DNA of 64,000 bases from Lachnospiraceae bacterium NK4A144 (GTDB lineage Bacteria > Bacillota > Clostridia > Lachnospirales > Lachnospiraceae), in assembly GCA_000424365.1 (NCBI GenBank), contig AUJT01000012.1, forward strand, positions 49,562-113,561, written 5' to 3'. The notes under the pieces were generated by a model. That model saw only the letters and a program-made list of their open reading frames with translations, was not told where the DNA came from and did no database searches. The position numbers and the translations under genes are program-made. This document shows positions 36,166-44,165 of the stretch, piece by piece. Each line of letters begins with the position of its first letter. The stretch's first letter is position 1.

Positions 36166-36936
36166 ATGGATGAAGAGACAAGAAAGAAGCTCTGGGATGA
36201 ATATTCCAGAACCGGTTCACCGGATTCGAGAGAAAAGATCATCGTGGAGTATGCACCGCTCGTAAAGGTTGTGGCAGGCCGGCTCAGCATGTATCTCGGA
36301 TACAATGTAGAGTATGACGACCTCGTAGGGTATGGGGTATTCGGTCTTATCGATGCCATAGACAAATTTGATATTTCAAAGGATGTAAAGTTTGAAACTT
36401 ATGCATCCCTGAGAATCCGAGGGGCTATCCTGGATCAGATAAGAAAGATGGACTGGATACCGAGGACTATACGGCAGAGACAGAAGAAGATCGATCTCGC
36501 GATCAAGGAAGTGGAAGCAAAATCCGGAAAAAGCGCTTCCAGTGCCCAGATCGCCGGACATCTCGGTATTTCAGAAAATGAGTATGCTGACTGGCAGGCG
36601 CAGATGGCAGTGACCAATGTAGTATCCCTGAATGAGTTTATCGAGCAGGGAACCGAAGCGCCTGTAAAAGAAGTATCTCAGGTAAAGGTCCTTGGTCCCG
36701 AAGATTCGGTTGAAAAAGACGAATTGAAGAAGACTCTGGCTGATTCGCTTGAACTTCTGACAGAGAAGGAAAGAAAAGTAATCTTACTTTACTATTATGA
36801 AGAATTAACTCTGAAAGAGATAAGTAATGTCCTCGAAGTGTCAGAATCACGTGTTTCCCAGCTTCATGTCAGAGCCCTTCAGAAGATGAAGCAGAAACTT
36901 GGTAAATACCTCGGACTGCTCACGGATCAGGTTTAA
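36166..36936 (+). CDS. fliA: Flagellar sigma factor sigma-28 (FliA/SigD)
   Basis: A 256-aa sigma factor for late flagellar and chemotaxis genes. Region 2 shows YDDLVGYGVFGLIDAIDKFD and ETYASLRIRGAILDQIRK, then MDWIPRTIRQRQKKI of the FliA type. Region 4 shows LTLKEISNVLEVSESRVSQL. The ATG at 36166 follows GAGGGAAAG. The late-gene anti-sigma factor FlgM is not in the window. Order cheD-x-fliA matches Bacillus cheD-sigD. Confidence 0.95.
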   Translation: MDEETRKKLWDEYSRTGSPDSREKIIVEYAPLVKVVAGRLSMYLGYNVEYDDLVGYGVFGLIDAIDKFDISKDVKFETYASLRIRGAILDQIRKMDWIPRTIRQRQKKIDLAIKEVEAKSGKSASSAQIAGHLGISENEYADWQAQMAVTNVVSLNEFIEQGTEAPVKEVSQVKVLGPEDSVEKDELKKTLADSLELLTEKERKVILLYYYEELTLKEISNVLEVSESRVSQLHVRALQKMKQKLGKYLGLLTDQV

Positions 36937-36957
36937 AGAACCGGAGAGGGGAATATC

Positions 36958-38553
36958 ATGGGGGACAAAAATGGTTATTTTCGATTGGTGATCGGAGATA
37001 ACAGCACCGGACTGGAACTGTTTCCTCCTGAAGGAGAGGGAGAAGCCCTTAACTTTAAGGAGGTACAGTCCTATCTGGATAATAAAAAAATTGAATATAA
37101 TCTGGTGAGCCTTCGCAGTGCAGTTGATTCTAAACAACACAAGAAAATCGAACTGAATCAGAAGGCTTATTTCCGTGTAAATGAGGAAACGGCAGTACGT
37201 CTTAGTGAGGACAAGATGACGGTACTGTGCCGTTTCTATGCTCCGAGTGAGGGCGGATCGCTTGTAGATGAAAAAGAAGTGATCGGCGATATGAAGGCAC
37301 TCGGTATCCGTGCGGAAATAATACCTGGCGCATTTGATAAATTCGCGTCAGACCGTGACTACTGCAAGGATTATGTCCTGGCGAAGGGCGAACCGCCTGT
37401 AGAAGGCGTGGACGGTGAGATCACATATCTCTTTAACACGGATCTCTCAACAAAGCCCACTCTAAAAGAGGATGGAACGGTAGATTTTTATCATCTGAAC
37501 ACTATCTGCGCCTGTACAAAGGGGCAGGAGCTTGCCAAACTCAAAAAAGAGATCCTTGGTAAGCCCGGTAAAAATGTCTTGGGAGAAGCACTGCAGCCCA
37601 GAGAAGTAAAAAAAGTCCAGTTTAAGTACGGCAAAAATATGCACGTATCCGAGGATGGACTGACACTTATATGTGATATCGACGGACACGTTAATCTTAC
37701 AGAAGAAACTGTTTTCGTATCAGGTGTTTTGGAACTGGAAAATATTGACACATCTACCGGAAACATTGATAATTATGAAGGGAATCTTCTGATCAAGGGA
37801 AACGTTACTTCCGGTTTCTCTGTACACGCCAGCGGAGATATTGAGGTTCGCGGTGTAGTAGAGGGTGCTACTGTTATAGCAGATGGACAGATCACTGTAG
37901 CAAAGGGCGTTAACGGTATGGGACGCGGTCTGGTAAAGGCCGGGACCAATGTTATTGTTAAATATGTAGAAAATGCCCATGTAGAAGCCGGTAATTATGT
38001 TCAGGCAGAAATTATACTGAACAGTGATGTTACCGCGAAGACGAACGTCACGGTAGAAGGCAAGAAAGGACTGATATCCGGAAGCCATGTCAGAGCCGGA
38101 AAAAAGATCACGGCAAAGGTGATCGGATCTGATATGGGAAGCGATACGGTGCTTGAAGTCGGAACGGATCCTACCAAAAAGGCAAGACTCGTAGCTCTCA
38201 TGAAACAAAATGAAGAGCTGAACCAGACTATCAAGAGGATAATGCCGGTTCTCACAGCGTTTAAGCAGAAACTGGCAAGCGGAGAAAAATTCAGTCCTGA
38301 AAAAGTGGAGCAGGCAAGAGTTCTTTCAGGTAATTTCGTGACAGCGCAGAAACAGCTTGGTGAAAACAATACCGAGATCGAGGCGCTTAAGGAAGCTTTG
38401 AAAGAAGCAACAGATGCGGTCGTAGAAGTATCGGATCGTGCCTATGCAGGAACCAAACTTGTAATAGCGGATTCACCGCTAGTACTAAAAGCACCGTATC
38501 AGCATTGCAGATTTGTGAAGCAGGGTGCAGATGTAAAAATGGCTCCGAAGTAG
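36958..38553 (+). CDS. DUF342 (FapA-type) polymer-like protein
   Basis: A 531-aa member of the DUF342/FapA family, often found in Firmicutes motility operons. The N-terminal alpha/beta region is followed by a right-handed beta-helix-like central part (about 250-380) with regular repeats such as GNVTSGFSVHASGDIEVRGV, then GATVIADGQITVAKGV and GRGLVKAGTNVIVKYVENAH. A C-terminal coiled coil (about 405-495) follows. In Vibrio a FapA protein takes part in chemotaxis or cell-surface control; the role here is unknown. It lies 21 bases after fliA. Confidence 0.85.
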   Translation: MGDKNGYFRLVIGDNSTGLELFPPEGEGEALNFKEVQSYLDNKKIEYNLVSLRSAVDSKQHKKIELNQKAYFRVNEETAVRLSEDKMTVLCRFYAPSEGGSLVDEKEVIGDMKALGIRAEIIPGAFDKFASDRDYCKDYVLAKGEPPVEGVDGEITYLFNTDLSTKPTLKEDGTVDFYHLNTICACTKGQELAKLKKEILGKPGKNVLGEALQPREVKKVQFKYGKNMHVSEDGLTLICDIDGHVNLTEETVFVSGVLELENIDTSTGNIDNYEGNLLIKGNVTSGFSVHASGDIEVRGVVEGATVIADGQITVAKGVNGMGRGLVKAGTNVIVKYVENAHVEAGNYVQAEIILNSDVTAKTNVTVEGKKGLISGSHVRAGKKITAKVIGSDMGSDTVLEVGTDPTKKARLVALMKQNEELNQTIKRIMPVLTAFKQKLASGEKFSPEKVEQARVLSGNFVTAQKQLGENNTEIEALKEALKEATDAVVEVSDRAYAGTKLVIADSPLVLKAPYQHCRFVKQGADVKMAPK

Positions 38554-38570
38554 GGGAAAGGGATGTTGTT

Positions 38571-38885
38571 ATGTCGATCAATCCAGTCTTTCTTAACGGA
38601 ACCATCAGTGCATCGCAGGATATTTCTGCAATAAAAGCCCACGATGACAATAAGGGCAACATCATGCAGGGAAACGCGTTTAAGGAAGTTGAGCAGAAAG
38701 CCGAAGAAAACCTGGAGCGCGTTCGCAAAGGTGATGATGTCAATAATGAGCAGCGTAAATTCAATGCGTCCGATAAGGGCGACAATGAATATACCGGTGA
38801 CGGCGGCAAAAACAGGAAGAAAAAGTCTCAGGACGGAAGAGTCATCAAAAAAAGCAGAGAAGGTGGGTTTGACATTCAAATATGA
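38571..38885 (+). CDS. Small conserved-position protein after the DUF342 gene
   Basis: A 104-aa, very hydrophilic protein with no signal peptide or membrane segment. The first 40 residues (MSINPVFLNGTISASQDISA) may form a folded part; the rest is charged, with a basic KNRKKKSQDGR stretch near the C-terminus. It overlaps the following gene by 4 bases. The ATG at 38571 follows GGGGAAAGG. I do not recognise a family; the location links it to motility. Confidence 0.65.
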   Translation: MSINPVFLNGTISASQDISAIKAHDDNKGNIMQGNAFKEVEQKAEENLERVRKGDDVNNEQRKFNASDKGDNEYTGDGGKNRKKKSQDGRVIKKSREGGFDIQI

Positions 38886-39799
38886 CAGCGATAGGGATTG
38901 TGCTCCTCCTTGGGGGAGCACTGATTTTTGCATTGAGTTTTGTTATTCCGGAATCTGTTGCCGGTAAGGGTGAAGACAGCAGAAAAGCCGAGGAAAAAGT
39001 AGACCGGATAATCAGAGACAGAGAAGATGAGATAAAAAACAGGATCCGTGAGATCGTGGACGAGACCAGAGAACAGGCTGAGGAAGATACAAAGCGTGAA
39101 CTGGAACGTATTTCCAATGAAAAGATCATGGCAGTAAATGACTATTCAAAGGTAGTCATGGATGACATTGAGAAAAATCATAAGGAAGTCATGTTCCTTT
39201 ATGACATGCTGGATCATAAGTCTGCAGATCTGAAAAATACGATCCGTAAGGCGGACAGTGTGAGTCGGGTGCAGAAAAGCTCTGCGCCTCAAAGTAATGC
39301 CGTTTTGCAGGAACAGCAGGTAAATCTCACCAGAGTTTCCGGAATGGACCGTCTTCGCGGAAAAGCTGCGTCAACTGCAGCAGCACCGGCACAGGCGGCT
39401 CCTGTAAAAACAGAGATGCAGGCAGAAGCACTGCGCAAGACTGTAAAACCGGCAGCTGTTCCGGTACAGAAAAAGCCGGAAGCAGAGATACCGGAAGATC
39501 TGGGAGAAAAGATCATAGGTGTGACAGAGAATGCAGTTGACATCGATGAAAAGCCGAATGCTCCAAAAGAACAGGAAATGACGGCAGTACCTGCAGAGAT
39601 AGTGCAGGTTGAGAGTGCAGCGGAAAAGGCAGCAGAGGAGAGGGAAGAATCTCCGTTTGTAAACCGCAATGAAAAAGTTCGTGCAATGCACAGAGATGGG
39701 AAAACCAATGTCGAGATTGCCAAGAGTCTTGGAATGGGTGTAGGAGAAGTCAATCTGATAATTGATCTCTATGAATCTGATCAGGAGGATCTGGCATGA
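38882..39799 (+). CDS. SwrB-like single-pass coiled-coil protein (DUF6115-like)
   Basis: A 305-aa protein with an N-terminal transmembrane helix (about 3-24, IGIVLLLGGALIFALSFVI), a long charged coiled coil (about 30-130), a variable Ala/Pro/Glu region, and a C-terminal helix-turn-helix-like segment, RAMHRDGKTNVEIAKSLGMG and GVGEVNLIIDLY. This layout and its position after fliA and before rpsB match SwrB of B. subtilis, which activates assembly of the FliPQR export gate. The sequence likeness is limited, so the link rests on synteny and architecture. Confidence 0.65.
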   Translation: MTAIGIVLLLGGALIFALSFVIPESVAGKGEDSRKAEEKVDRIIRDREDEIKNRIREIVDETREQAEEDTKRELERISNEKIMAVNDYSKVVMDDIEKNHKEVMFLYDMLDHKSADLKNTIRKADSVSRVQKSSAPQSNAVLQEQQVNLTRVSGMDRLRGKAASTAAAPAQAAPVKTEMQAEALRKTVKPAAVPVQKKPEAEIPEDLGEKIIGVTENAVDIDEKPNAPKEQEMTAVPAEIVQVESAAEKAAEEREESPFVNRNEKVRAMHRDGKTNVEIAKSLGMGVGEVNLIIDLYESDQEDLA

Positions 39800-40425
39800 A
39801 GCTTAGATATTATATGAGAGGAATCGGCATAGGCATGCTGGTTACGGCGATCATTCTCTCTATTACCGCCGGATCACAAAAAACTCAGATGTCTGATGCA
39901 GAGGTCATGAAGCGTGCGGAACAGCTTGGAATGGTGAGAGAAGACGATCTTCTCCTTACCGATGCCAAGAATCTTGCCATGCACGGAGCTGAAAACTCAA
40001 AGGCATCGCAGAATGAGATCACAGGGGAAGATGCATCGGAAACAGAGGAGCAGAAAGACGACGGCGAAGATGATGATCCTGAAGCCATGAAGAATCTGTC
40101 TGAGAATAAGGACAGCTCCAGAAAAGACCTTGGAAAGACAAAATCAGAACTCCTGTCAGATGCGGCAGAAGACGCGGCAGCGGATGGTGCAGAGAACGTT
40201 AAGCCGACGGGATCTTTTACTACCATAACGATAGCGAACGGTTCCAGCTCGACAGCTGTTGCAAAAGCGCTGGCTTCTTCCGGTCTTATCACGGATGCAG
40301 ATTCTTATGATAAATTTTTATGCGCAAACGGATATGACAGAAAACTGGTTGTTGGCGAGCATAGGATCCCTACAGGAGCATCTCCGGAAGAAATAGCCAG
40401 GATCATAACATCCGCGACCGAATAA
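39796..40425 (+). CDS. Membrane-anchored protein with MltG N-domain-like module
   Basis: A 209-aa protein with one N-terminal transmembrane helix (about 8-26, GIGIGMLVTAIILSITAG), an acidic, disordered middle (about 60-130), and a C-terminal module (about 140-205) containing ITIANGSSSTAVAKALASSG and FLCANGYDRKLVVGEHRIPT. This resembles the LysM-like N-terminal domain of MltG/YceG, but no transglycosylase domain follows. It overlaps the SwrB-like gene by 4 bases and is the last gene of the motility cluster. A peptidoglycan link is inferred, not shown. Confidence 0.6.
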   Translation: MKLRYYMRGIGIGMLVTAIILSITAGSQKTQMSDAEVMKRAEQLGMVREDDLLLTDAKNLAMHGAENSKASQNEITGEDASETEEQKDDGEDDDPEAMKNLSENKDSSRKDLGKTKSELLSDAAEDAAADGAENVKPTGSFTTITIANGSSSTAVAKALASSGLITDADSYDKFLCANGYDRKLVVGEHRIPTGASPEEIARIITSATE

Positions 40426-40451
40426 AATGATAAAAACAGGCAAATATTTTC

Positions 40452-40480
40452 TTGCTTATAAAAAATATATATGATAAACT
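40452..40480 (+). promoter_or_regulatory. Putative sigma-A promoter of rpsB-tsf
   Basis: TTGCTT (40452-40457), a 17-base spacer and TAAACT (40475-40480) with an upstream TGA forming an extended -10. It lies 27 bases after the last motility gene and gives a leader of about 125 bases before rpsB. Confidence 0.55.
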
Positions 40481-40521
40481 GTTTTGGTCTGTGTGAAGGA
40501 CACACAGTCAGAACAAATAAA

Positions 40522-40580
40522 CAGATATCCGGGTCCACGGACGGTGACGCGACAGCGAGAACCCGTGGAAACGAAGGGTA
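40522..40580 (+). promoter_or_regulatory. Nested-hairpin leader of rpsB, possible S2 autoregulatory site
   Basis: GATATCC (40522-40528) pairs with GGGTATC (40574-40580), and inside it TCCACGG (40532-40538) pairs with CCGTGGA (40561-40567), leaving a 22-base loop. It lies between the promoter and the rpsB start. Ribosomal protein genes are often controlled by such leaders. I do not recognise it as a catalogued family. Confidence 0.5.
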
Positions 40581-40609
40581 TCAACGCTTAAACCGCAGGA
40601 GGTAATCAA

Positions 40610-41344
40610 ATGAGCGTAATTTCTATGAAGCAGCTGCTTGAGGCAGGTGTACACTTCGGACACCAGACAAGAAGATGGAACCCTAAGATGGCTCCGTACA
40701 TCTACACAGAGAGAAACGGTATCTACATCATCGATCTGCAGAAGTCTGTAGGTAAGGTTGATGAGGCTTACAATGCAGTAGGCGATATCGTTGCTGACGG
40801 CGGCACAATTCTTTTCGTTGGTACAAAGAAGCAGGCACAGGACGCTATCAAGGCTGAGGCTGAGCGTTGCGGAATGTACTATGTAAATGAGAGATGGCTT
40901 GGTGGTATGCTTACAAACTTCAAGACCATCCAGTCCAGAATCAAGAAGCTCAAGGAGATCGAGGCTATGTCTCAGGATGGAACATTCGATGTTCTTCCTA
41001 AGAAGGAAGTTGCACTTCTTCAGAAGGAGTGGGATAAGCTCGAGAAGAACCTTGGCGGTATCAAGAACATGAAGAAGATCCCGGATGCAATCTTTGTTGT
41101 AGACCCTAAGAAGGAGCACATTTGCGTTCAGGAGGCTCATGCACTTGGAATCACTCTTATCGGTATCGCTGATACAAACTGCGATCCTGAAGAGCTTGAT
41201 TATGTAATTCCTGGTAACGATGATGCTATCAGAGCTGTAAAGCTTATCGTTTCCAAGATGGCTGATGCAGTTATCGAGGCTAACCAGGGTCAGACAGCAG
41301 CTACTCCTGAGGAAGCTGAGTCTGCTGCAGCTGATGCAGAGTAA
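40610..41344 (+). CDS. rpsB: 30S ribosomal protein S2
   Basis: A 244-aa S2 protein with all the usual blocks: [20 protein letters not shown], then [40 protein letters not shown] and [20 protein letters not shown]. The C-terminus has a short acidic Ala/Glu tail. The ribosome binding site is AGGAGG at 40597-40602. It is followed by tsf, the universal pair, and lies after the motility cluster as in Bacillus. Codon use is highly biased, as expected for an abundant protein. Confidence 0.98.
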   Translation: MSVISMKQLLEAGVHFGHQTRRWNPKMAPYIYTERNGIYIIDLQKSVGKVDEAYNAVGDIVADGGTILFVGTKKQAQDAIKAEAERCGMYYVNERWLGGMLTNFKTIQSRIKKLKEIEAMSQDGTFDVLPKKEVALLQKEWDKLEKNLGGIKNMKKIPDAIFVVDPKKEHICVQEAHALGITLIGIADTNCDPEELDYVIPGNDDAIRAVKLIVSKMADAVIEANQGQTAATPEEAESAAADAE

Positions 41345-41431
41345 TAATTAAATCTGCGAAAGTGTTTGGTTTAGTCCGAAGCAGTTTTTGCCGAGGACGT
41401 ACGGACATGATGTAAATCTGTAAAAATAACA

Positions 41432-41468
41432 GGGGGACGGGCGTTGCGAGACCCTGTCCTCCATTTTT
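41432..41468 (+). terminator. Terminator/attenuator-like hairpin between rpsB and tsf
   Basis: GGGGGACGGG (41432-41441) pairs with CCCTGTCCTCC (41452-41462), with one bulge and a G-U pair, followed by ATTTTTT. It ends about 30 bases before tsf, so it may reduce transcription into tsf or regulate the ratio of the two products. Upstream, GTCCG and CGGAC form a second, smaller helix. Confidence 0.5.
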
Positions 41469-41496
41469 TAATTACAAACATAAGGAGACGTTGAAA

Positions 41497-42624
41497 ATGG
41501 CTATCACAGCAAAGCAGGTAAAAGAGCTTAGAGAAATGACCGGCGCAGGAATGATGGACTGCAAGAAGGCTCTTAACGAGACAGACGGCGATATGGACAA
41601 GGCAGTTGAGTTTCTTCGTGAGAAGGGTCTTGCAGGTGCTCAGAAGAAGGCTGGACGTACAGCAGTAGAGGGTCTTTCTGTAACAGCTGTATCTGAGGAC
41701 GGAAAGAAGGCAGCAGTTGTAGAAGTTAACTGTGAGACAGACTTCGCAGCTGGTTCTGATGCATTCAAGGAGTTCGTAGGCAACGTAGCAGCTCAGGCAC
41801 TTGCTTCTGATGCTGCAGATGTTGATGGACTTCTTGCTGAGAAGTGGATCAAGGATCCTTCTGAGACAGTAGCTGATGAGGTTGCTATCCAGGTTGGTCA
41901 GAAGATCAGAGAGAACATCAAGATCCGTCGTTTCGCTCAGCTTGAGGAGCAGAACGGTTTCGTTGCTGCATACGTACACGCTGGCGGAAAGATCGGCGTT
42001 ATCGTTGATGTTGAGACAGACGTTGTTAACGATGCTATCAAGGAGATGGGTAAGAACGTTGCTATGCAGGTAGCAGCTATGAATCCTCAGTATATCAGCG
42101 AGAATGATATCTCTGATGAGGAGAAGGCTCACCTTAAGTCTCTTACAGTTGACAGCGCTCTTAATGATCCTGCTTCTCTTCCGAAGCCGATCCTTAACAG
42201 CCTTATCGAGAAGGCTGTAAGCGAAAAGCTTTGGAGCGATGAGGATATCGCTATCTACGAAGAGAAGAAGAGCAACATGAACTACCTCTTCAACTTCCTT
42301 TCAAAGGAAGCAGCTGCAAAGCTTGCTGAGCTTGCTATCGCAGACAAGGCTGCTATCATGGAGAACAAGATCTTCTCCGGACTTGTTCAGGGACGTGTTT
42401 CCAAGCAGTACAAGGAGATCTGCCTTACAGATCAGGCATACGTAAAGGCTGAGGATGGAAAGCAGTCTGTACAGAAGTACATCGACGAAGTTGCTAAGGC
42501 AAACGGCGCAAAGGTTGCTATCAAGAACGTAGTTCGTTTCGAGACCGGTGAAGGTATGGAGAAGGTAGAAGAGGACTACGCAGCAGAGGTTGCTAAGGCA
42601 GCTGCAGCAGCTCAGGGAAAGTAA
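41497..42624 (+). CDS. tsf: Elongation factor Ts with internal insertion
   Basis: A 375-aa nucleotide exchange factor for EF-Tu. The N-terminal UBA-like domain (AKQVKELREMTGAGMMDCKK, ALNETDGDMDKAVEFLREKG) and the EF-Tu contact motif (EVNCETDFAAGSDAFKEFV) are intact, and the C-terminal part with YKEICLTDQAYV and FETGEGMEK is also typical. It is about 70 residues longer than the usual 290-310; the extra material lies at about residues 215-285 (from LTVDSALNDPASLPKPILNS). The ATG at 41497 follows AAGGAG at 41482-41487. Confidence 0.95.
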   Translation: MAITAKQVKELREMTGAGMMDCKKALNETDGDMDKAVEFLREKGLAGAQKKAGRTAVEGLSVTAVSEDGKKAAVVEVNCETDFAAGSDAFKEFVGNVAAQALASDAADVDGLLAEKWIKDPSETVADEVAIQVGQKIRENIKIRRFAQLEEQNGFVAAYVHAGGKIGVIVDVETDVVNDAIKEMGKNVAMQVAAMNPQYISENDISDEEKAHLKSLTVDSALNDPASLPKPILNSLIEKAVSEKLWSDEDIAIYEEKKSNMNYLFNFLSKEAAAKLAELAIADKAAIMENKIFSGLVQGRVSKQYKEICLTDQAYVKAEDGKQSVQKYIDEVAKANGAKVAIKNVVRFETGEGMEKVEEDYAAEVAKAAAAAQGK

Positions 42625-42659
42625 TTCCATAATCGGATCATTTATTGATCAGATATTTT

Positions 42660-42694
42660 ACAGGGTTCGTCACGAAAGAGGCGGGCCCTGTTTC
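42660..42694 (+). terminator. Hairpin at the end of the rpsB-tsf unit
   Basis: ACAGGGTTCG (42660-42669) pairs with CGGGCCCTGT (42682-42691), with two G-U pairs, followed by a short T stretch (TTTCT). The weak T-tract makes termination likely but not certain. Confidence 0.5.
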
Positions 42695-42721
42695 TAACAT
42701 TAGAGAAAGGAGGACGAAGTG

Positions 42722-43087
42722 ATGTTTGACTGGGGCGCTGCACTGGGAGAGGGAATAATAGCATCGCTGTTTTTGGGACTTGTATCGAAGAAAAGACCGG
42801 AATACAGAGCGCTGTATTATACGATATTTGTGCTGGCAGAGATCGCGATCGTAGTGCTGAGATACAGCGGTCAGGAAAACTCGTCGTTCTTTTTTTGGCA
42901 TCCGTACATAGCGCTGCTGATATCTAATATAGCTGACTACGCTACCTACAGACGCGGCTGCGGTGATGCAAAAGTAATAGCGTTTGAGAAAGTTGTACTG
43001 TGGCCGTTTGCGGTGATACCGATATTATCGGCACTGGTGCTTACTGTGGGCTGGCTCATAAAGCTGTATGGCAGGTATATTTTTTGA
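42722..43087 (+). CDS. Small four-helix membrane protein
   Basis: A 121-aa protein with four hydrophobic segments (about 6-22, 31-53, 61-81 and 92-115) and little else; I do not recognise a family. The ATG at 42722 has AAAGGAGG at 42706-42713 eight bases upstream, so it is very likely translated. A GTG one codon earlier is a possible alternative start. It stands alone between tsf and dgt and shows no pathway link. Confidence 0.6.
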   Translation: MFDWGAALGEGIIASLFLGLVSKKRPEYRALYYTIFVLAEIAIVVLRYSGQENSSFFFWHPYIALLISNIADYATYRRGCGDAKVIAFEKVVLWPFAVIPILSALVLTVGWLIKLYGRYIF

Positions 43088-43151
43088 CGTATAAACATTT
43101 TTTTAAAATAAAAAAGGATTTTAAGCAGCAACAGCGAATAATATAAATGTG

Positions 43152-44162
43152 ATGACCATCAGAGAAGAAATTGAAAGCCGGGAAAAACAACTATTATGTC
43201 CGGCAGCACAATTATCCATGAATTCAAAAGGGCGTCTTCGCCCTGAAGAGCAGGATGATCTGCGCCCTGTATATCAAAGAGATCGAGACAGGATCATTCA
43301 TTGTAAGGCATTTCGACGCCTAAAAGATAAGACTCAGGTTTTTCTCACGCCGGAAGGCGATCATTACAGGACGCGATTGACCCATACTCTGGAAGTTGCG
43401 CAGATCGCGCGCACTATTTCCCGTTCGCTCAGACTAAATGAAGATCTGACCGAGGCAATAGCGTTAGGTCACGACTTGGGCCACACGCCCTTCGGACATG
43501 CCGGAGAGCGTGCGTTAAATCGTGTCTGCCCATTTGGGTTCGTTCATGCTGAGCAGTCTGTGCGTGTCGTGGATCTTCTTGCAAAAAACGGAAAAGGACT
43601 AAACCTTACCTGGGAAGTCCGGGATGGCATCAGGAATCATGGTATGGAATGCAGACCGGCAACCTTAGAGGGGCAGGTCGTACGCCTTTCAGATAAGATC
43701 GCGTATATCCATCATGACATGGATGACGCCGTAAGAGCAGGTATTCTGAAAAATGACCATGTTCCATCATCAATCGCGGATGTGATAGGTGAAACAACGG
43801 GAGAACGATTAAACAGTTTTATTTGTGACATCATTGAGAACAGCAGAGATAAGGAAAAAATCTGGATGAGTGATCCGGTGTATGAAGCAATGGTTTCCTT
43901 ACGAAAATGGATGTTCCATGAAGTATATACAAATAAAACAGCAAAAAGCCAGGAAGGAAAAGCGGAGAATCTGGTAGAAACACTTTATCTATACTATTTA
44001 AACAGACCGGACAAGCTTCCGGAAGAATATCGGAACATTATGGCAAAAGAAGGTGAAAAGGCAGAACGTGTTACGGCTGATTACATTTCTTCCATGACGG
44101 ACCGATATGCGATCAATCTGTATGAGGAATTGTTTATACCCAATCCGTGGAAAGAGAAGTAA
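43152..44162 (+). CDS. dgt: dGTP triphosphohydrolase-like HD protein
   Basis: A 336-aa HD-domain protein of the dGTPase family, which hydrolyses dNTPs to nucleosides and triphosphate. The key block is RDRDRIIHCKAFRRLKDKTQ followed by TRLTHTLEVAQIARTISRSL and the HD pair in LGHDLGHTPFGHAGE. A later RLSDKIAYIHHDMDDA segment carries further metal ligands. The ribosome binding site is poor. The gene lies 3 bases before dnaG, a recurring pair in clostridia (dgt-dnaG-rpoD). Confidence 0.9.
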   Translation: MTIREEIESREKQLLCPAAQLSMNSKGRLRPEEQDDLRPVYQRDRDRIIHCKAFRRLKDKTQVFLTPEGDHYRTRLTHTLEVAQIARTISRSLRLNEDLTEAIALGHDLGHTPFGHAGERALNRVCPFGFVHAEQSVRVVDLLAKNGKGLNLTWEVRDGIRNHGMECRPATLEGQVVRLSDKIAYIHHDMDDAVRAGILKNDHVPSSIADVIGETTGERLNSFICDIIENSRDKEKIWMSDPVYEAMVSLRKWMFHEVYTNKTAKSQEGKAENLVETLYLYYLNRPDKLPEEYRNIMAKEGEKAERVTADYISSMTDRYAINLYEELFIPNPWKEK

Positions 44163-44165
44163 ACG

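Noticed and set aside
39796..40425. Annotation as a full MltG endolytic transglycosylase
   Set aside because: Only the LysM-like N-domain pattern is seen; the catalytic domain with its Glu is absent.
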